Assembly (NCBI GenBank): GCA_000697335.1
Contig: JNEM01013987.1
Location: forward strand, 1-12,769
Direction: 5' to 3'
Source: Conidiobolus incongruus B7586
Lineage: Eukaryota > Entomophthoromycota > Entomophthoromycetes > Entomophthorales > Conidiobolaceae
DNA: 12,769 nucleotides
How positions within the stretch are numbered: position 1 is the stretch's first letter; each line of letters starts with the position of its first letter. Positions 8,849-12,769 of the stretch are shown here, piece after piece. A model generated the notes under the pieces. It ran no database searches and had not been told where the DNA came from. It saw nothing but the letters and a program-made list of their open reading frames with translations. The position numbers were made by a program, and so were the translations under genes.

Positions 8849-11050
8849 AATATTTAAAAGGATTTCTAAGTAATTTTAAATATTAAAGTATTATAATCCT
8901 TTAATTTTTTTTCTAAGTTATTTGTAATAAACAAGATAATATATTTAATTTTAAATTAAAATTCAACAACATTTAAAAGTAAGTTGATTTGAAGTTTTAA
9001 AGTAATTATTAAATTAAGATATTTTTTATAATTAATGAAATAAAAGCAAAAACTAATTGATTTGTTAATAAAGATATCAAATGAATATAAAAATCAATAG
9101 ATATAGATATTTTAATTTAATTAGTATTAATATAACCTTTAATCATTTGCTATAAGATTTTAATAATTTTTTAATAAGTTAATTAATTTTGTGATAATTA
9201 GTAATAAATTAAATTAAATTAATCTTAAAAGAAAAATATAGTAACTTTTAAGATTAAGAATTAAATTATATATCTTTATTAGATAAAATAGTTTATAAAA
9301 TTTTATATAAGTAAAAATATTAGAAAATAATATTTATATAATAACTTTAACTATAGAACTTTTGAAATAAAGAATAAAATAAATATATTTAAAGAATAAA
9401 TCAATAACAATTAATAAACTATTATAACCATTTGTATATTTAACAATTTCTATAAAATTAAGATAAATTTGTTATTATTTTATTAAGAATTTATAAAGGG
9501 ATAAATTTACCAAATTTTAATTAAATATTATATTTAGTTTTTTAATATATAATACAAGTATTAATATATTTCTAAATTAATTTAACTAAGGGAAGCTAGA
9601 AATACTTTATTTTAATTCTCTCAATAATCATTAATTAACTTTAATATCCTTCAATAAGTAAATTATAATATTTATTAGATATTTCCTGTTAAATTTTAAG
9701 TATATTAAAAATATATAAATAATATTATAGTATAATGGGTTATCAATAATTTTCAATTTTGTAATATATTTTAATTAATTTTCTAATATTTTAAATTGTT
9801 TTTCTTGATTAAGATAAAAAAATCATTATTTAATAATATTTCTTAAAATAATTTAATAAATATTTTATTTCCTTTATTAATAAACATTGAGTTAATATTT
9901 GCTAGGTTTTTATAATTAAAATAAAAAAATAAATATATAAGATTTTTTAATAAAATATTTACAACAAAATTATATTAATCTAAAAATATTAAATAAAGGA
10001 AAAATATACTTAAATAGTTTTAATTTATATAATTTATTTTCATAATATATACTTTTGGTTATTAAAGTAGATAAGTGATTTATAATCTATAACTATTAAG
10101 AAAAAATTAAAAAAACACCAAATATAAATGATTTTTAATTATTTTTACTAAAGTAAAAAAATTTTGTTTATAAATTAGGCATTTTAATTTAATTATTTTT
10201 ATTTTTCTTAATTAGAATATTACTAACTTTAAGATAATATTTATAAGGTTAAACTTAACTTATTCTGCTTTATTTATTATTTTATCTTATAGTTAAGTAG
10301 TAAAATATAAATTAAATTTAAATTAAGTTAATTATCTATTAATTACAAAAAATCAAAATTAGTGAAAATAATTGTAGATAGTTTGAAATTAAAGATAAAT
10401 AAAATAAAAACATCTACTTTATAAAAAATTAAAATATTTATATAAAAAATATATAATAGGGTTTATTTAAAAAGAAAGTTTTTTCTTAAAAGAATAATTA
10501 AAAAAGTGATAAATTCAATAAAAAAATCAATGAAATCTTAAAAATAACTTAATAATTTAAGTATAAATATAAATTAATCTTTGTTTATAAGTATAATAAA
10601 AGCTTTTATATTATTTAATTTAATTCAATTAATGTTTTTTCCTTAAGAAAATACAATATAACTATAGAATACAATAAAAAACAATAAAAATATATTTTGA
10701 TATTTTTAAAAATAATTTATACTTTTGAATAATTTATAAAATTTAATTTAGATATTTAATATATTTTTCATTAGTTTTAAAAAAATTAAGATATTATTAA
10801 AATAAATAATAATAAAGTTATTAAAAACAAGATTAAAAAGGGAATTGATGAATTAAATGAAAATTACAAAGATATTATAGAATTTAGAGTTTATAGTAGT
10901 AAATTTATAATAGTTAAAAAAAATATTAAAAGTAGTTAAAAAAAAAATAAAATTTTTTTAACTTTAATATTAAAATATCTATTACTAATATTTAATTTAA
11001 TGAATATACTTGATTTAAGTAATTTATCCTTAATATCATATAAGTTTAAT
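8844..11050 (-). mobile_element. old Ty3/gypsy element, right (internal) part
   Basis: This is the continuation of the old copy interrupted at 3131. The plus strand here follows 3998-6215 of the younger copy almost base for base in register, but with most C and G replaced by T and A. Read on the minus strand it covers the integrase (8844 to about 9960), RNase H (about 10045-10420) and part of the reverse transcriptase (about 10420-11050). Similarity ends abruptly at about 11050, inside the reverse transcriptase, so the N-terminal part of that domain, protease, gag and the 5' LTR are absent. It is broken by very many changes and is clearly older than the inserted copy. Confidence 0.9.
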
Positions 11051-11193
11051 TTACTAACTTGCAAAAATAAGTTAAAAAATCAAAAATATATATATTTTAA
11101 TTAATTACTAGAACAATTATATATTTTAGATTACTTGAAAATATAATATATAACTAAGGGATATTATTTGATAATAAGTAAATATATTTAGAT
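11051..11193. other. unassigned A/T-rich spacer
   Basis: These 143 bp lie between the truncated old gypsy element and the Tc1-like copy. I find no match to the gypsy family, to the missing third of the minus-strand Tc1-like copy, or to the mariner. It may be the sequence into which a deletion or rearrangement joined the old element. Confidence 0.5.
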
Positions 11194-11275
11194 ATATTTA
11201 GTAAATTATTAGCAAAAATATTAATCCTTGATATTTAACTAAGATATATCATAAATTTGCAGGTTTTTGAGATAA
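11194..11275 (+). repeat. Tc1-like left terminal inverted repeat
   Basis: It matches the reverse complement of 12400-12482. Shared blocks in order are ATATTTAG, AAAATAT, AATCCTT, CTAA, ATCATAAATTT, GGTTTTTG and GATAA, with near-equal spacing. The 39 bp ending in ATCATAAATTT align without gaps with about seven differences. Confidence 0.8.
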
Positions 11276-11403
11276 GGGAATATATTTAACAATATATAAC
11301 CATATCTTTTTTCTCTTTTTGCTATTATTTTATATAATATTTTATAGATATATTAAATTCTTTTTATTAGTATTATTATACTTAAATCCCTTTTTAAAAA
11401 ATC

Positions 11404-12390
11404 CATTTATATATTAATTAACTTTTTAAAAAAGATAAATCAACTTATGATATTATTAGAATTATTAGTGTTAATTAGTCTACTATAGTTAAAGCTATTA
11501 AGAATAGCAATAAAGACAAATTTAAACCTAAACTTAAGTTTGTTAAGATTATAGATAAATATAATAAGTAATATATCTATAGGTTAATTTATAAAAGCTA
11601 ATATAATATTGCTGTAAAAATATAATAAAAACTATAAGACTATATAAGGATATTAGTTAGCTTTAATACTATTATATATATTTTATATTAATATAGATAC
11701 CATTTATACCTTAAGAAAAAACACCCTTAACTAAAGAAATCCCATTATAAAATTAAATAAGAGTTTAAATATCAATATTAATACTAAATTAAAACTAATT
11801 AGAGTAAGGTTATTAAGTTTAATAAAACAAAAATATACCTTAGTAAATCTAATAAAAAAGCTAGATACTTTAGAAAAAATATAAAACTGCTTTTTAAATA
11901 TCATATTAATTTTACCTAAAAGTATAATGATAGGTTAATTATTGTTTATAGATATATATTATCTTTAGATATAAGGTATTTTTATAAAGTTAATAGGGGA
12001 ATTAATACTAAAATATATTAAAGTATTCTGAACAATATATTGAAAAAAACCATTGAAAAATATAAATTAAACAAATTTGTTATTATTTTCTAATAAGATA
12101 ATACCTTTTGTTATATTACAGCTTTTATTACCAAATAGTTTAAAAATAACAAAATAATAATTATAAAGTAGCTTTTTTAATCTTTTAACTTTAACATAAT
12201 TAAATAACTTTAGGATTAGTTAAAAAAAGTTATTAAAGCTTTCCCTGTAATAAAACATTTAAATCAGCTTTAGGAATATATTCAAGAAACATAGAATAAG
12301 ATTAACCCTTCTTAGTATAAGAAATTAATTGATTCTATACCCTATAAACTTAAAGAAACTAAAAAAACTAAAAATAGATATATTAATTTT
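11404..12390 (+). pseudogene. Tc1-like transposase (DD34E), inactivated
   Basis: The transposase of a Tc1-like element binds the terminal repeats and moves the DNA. One frame (codon at 11461, 11464 and so on) holds register from about 11404 to the final TAA at about 12390, some 330 codons, the usual Tc1 length. A helix-turn-helix lies at about 11440-11520 (IIRIISVN, then STIVKAIK). The first catalytic site is at 11818-11832 (FNKTK, equivalent to F-D-E-T-K). The second Asp is intact at 12097 (DNTFCYITAFITK). The third acidic position at 12202 reads Lys; 34 residues separate it from the second, the DD34E spacing. The C-terminus (EYIQET, KLIDSIPYKLKE, RYINF) fits the family's end. About 25 in-frame stops, all TAA or TAG, fall where Trp or Gln are expected, for example at both ends of the L-W-D-Q motif near 12211-12219. 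The start codon is not resolved. Confidence 0.9.
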
Positions 12391-12399
12391 TAATTTTTT

Positions 12400-12482
12400 T
12401 TATCACCAAAAACCCATAAATTTATGATTTATTTTAGATAAAATTTAAGGATTTATATTTTAGCCAATTAATAGCTAAATAT
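12400..12482 (-). repeat. Tc1-like right terminal inverted repeat
   Basis: It starts about 10 bp after the end of the transposase frame and is the partner of 11194-11275. Its inner part (CCCATAAATTTAT) also matches, inverted, the terminal repeat at 204-219 of the minus-strand copy, which first showed that a second copy exists. Confidence 0.8.
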
Positions 12483-12564
12483 GATCATTTAATTATATAT
12501 ATTACTAATAAATATAACAGAATTTAATTATTTAATTAATGTTTATTTTATTAAATATTAATCA

Positions 12565-12769
12565 AGTTATTAGTAAAAATATAAATGTTTTTAATTTTAT
12601 GACTTATTTTTATAGGTTAATATATAATATTAATAATAAAAATTTAAATCTTTTTATAAAAAAATTTACTTATATATTTATTAACTCTATAATAAAAATA
12701 AATCAATAAATAATTTAATTAGAATTACTAAGATTAGCTAATTTATTATATTTATAGCTATTAAATATT
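12565..12769 (+). mobile_element. Tc1-like DNA transposon, third copy, 5' end only
   Basis: This is the beginning of another copy, or close relative, of the Tc1-like element; it continues past the window. The terminal repeat is recognisable at 12567-12580 (TTATTAGTAAAAAT against ATTATTAGCAAAAAT). The stretch 12641-12769 follows 11381-11513. It includes a helix-turn-helix frame (RITKIS, then FIIFIAIK, at about 12721-12765) aligned with RIISVN and STIVKAIK of the plus-strand copy. The distance from terminal repeat to coding start is about 100 bp shorter than in that copy, so this one has a deletion or belongs to a shorter subfamily. Confidence 0.65.

Larger units (their letters stand above)
11194..12482 (+). 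mobile_element. Tc1-like DNA transposon, plus-strand copy, near full length
   Basis: This cut-and-paste element of about 1.29 kb has imperfect terminal inverted repeats of about 80 bp (11194-11275 and 12400-12482) around one plus-strand transposase frame. It is the reference that identifies the split copy at 134-698 and 1989-2258 and the partial copy at 12565-12769. TA target duplications are expected for this superfamily, but A/T richness prevents me from fixing the exact ends; they may be off by several bases. Confidence 0.88.

Noticed and set aside
11051-11193. Far LTR of the old gypsy element
   Set aside because: None of the landmark blocks of the LTR (for example AAACAAAGTTTAATTAAGC) occurs here, and the sequence lies in the middle of where the reverse transcriptase should continue.
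1-12769. Mitochondrial DNA or an A/T-rich protist genome as the source
   Set aside because: Strong A/T bias alone would allow this, but nested gypsy, Tc1-like and mariner elements do not fit an organelle. The transition-only differences and the less A/T-rich young insert show that the bias is produced by mutation of repeats. A protist is not strictly excluded.
1-12769. tRNA, rRNA or riboswitch genes
   Set aside because: No G/C-bearing stem-loop structure or conserved core of such RNAs could be found by reading either strand; the few G/C-richer blocks belong to the young gypsy element.

Overview
This window is a graveyard of transposable elements, with no host gene, rRNA, tRNA or CRISPR array that I can support. 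It is extremely A+T rich. All recognisable coding sequence belongs to eukaryotic elements: Ty3/gypsy LTR retrotransposons, a Tc1-like DNA transposon and a mariner DNA transposon. The two LTRs of the youngest element differ at 21 sites, all transitions, with no gaps. The DNA transposon frames are riddled with TAA/TAG codons where Trp, Gln or Arg codons would be expected, yet they hold one reading frame for hundreds of codons. This pattern is the known signature of fungal repeat-induced point mutation (RIP) or a similar C-to-T process. I infer an A+T-rich, gene-poor compartment of a filamentous ascomycete; the species cannot be told from this window.

Layout, left to right. (1) 1-133: featureless A/T sequence. 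(2) About 134-698 and 1989-2258: two halves of one Tc1-like transposon on the minus strand. (3) 701-1986: a mariner element on the plus strand, inserted between those halves, with terminal inverted repeats and flanking TA. (4) 2264-3131 and 8844-11050: two parts of an old, heavily mutated gypsy element on the minus strand. Its 3' LTR end sits against the Tc1 remnant, and its other end is cut off inside the reverse transcriptase region. (5) 3132-8843: a younger element of the same gypsy family, also minus strand, inserted into the integrase region of the old one. It has a 5-bp target duplication AGTTT, two 398-bp LTRs, a candidate primer binding site, a polypurine tract and gag-protease-RT-RNase H-integrase in that order. 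(6) 11051-11193: unassigned A/T sequence. (7) About 11194-12482: a second, near full-length Tc1-like copy on the plus strand, with terminal inverted repeats of about 80 bp and a DD34E transposase frame. (8) About 12565-12769: the start of a third related Tc1-like copy that runs off the window.

Order of events, inferred from the nesting: the minus-strand Tc1-like copy came first. The mariner and the old gypsy element then both landed in it, in unknown relative order, and the young gypsy element landed in the old one. Both gypsy copies and all the DNA transposon copies are broken by many changes. No working system is visible; the interest lies in the layered nest and the mutation pattern.
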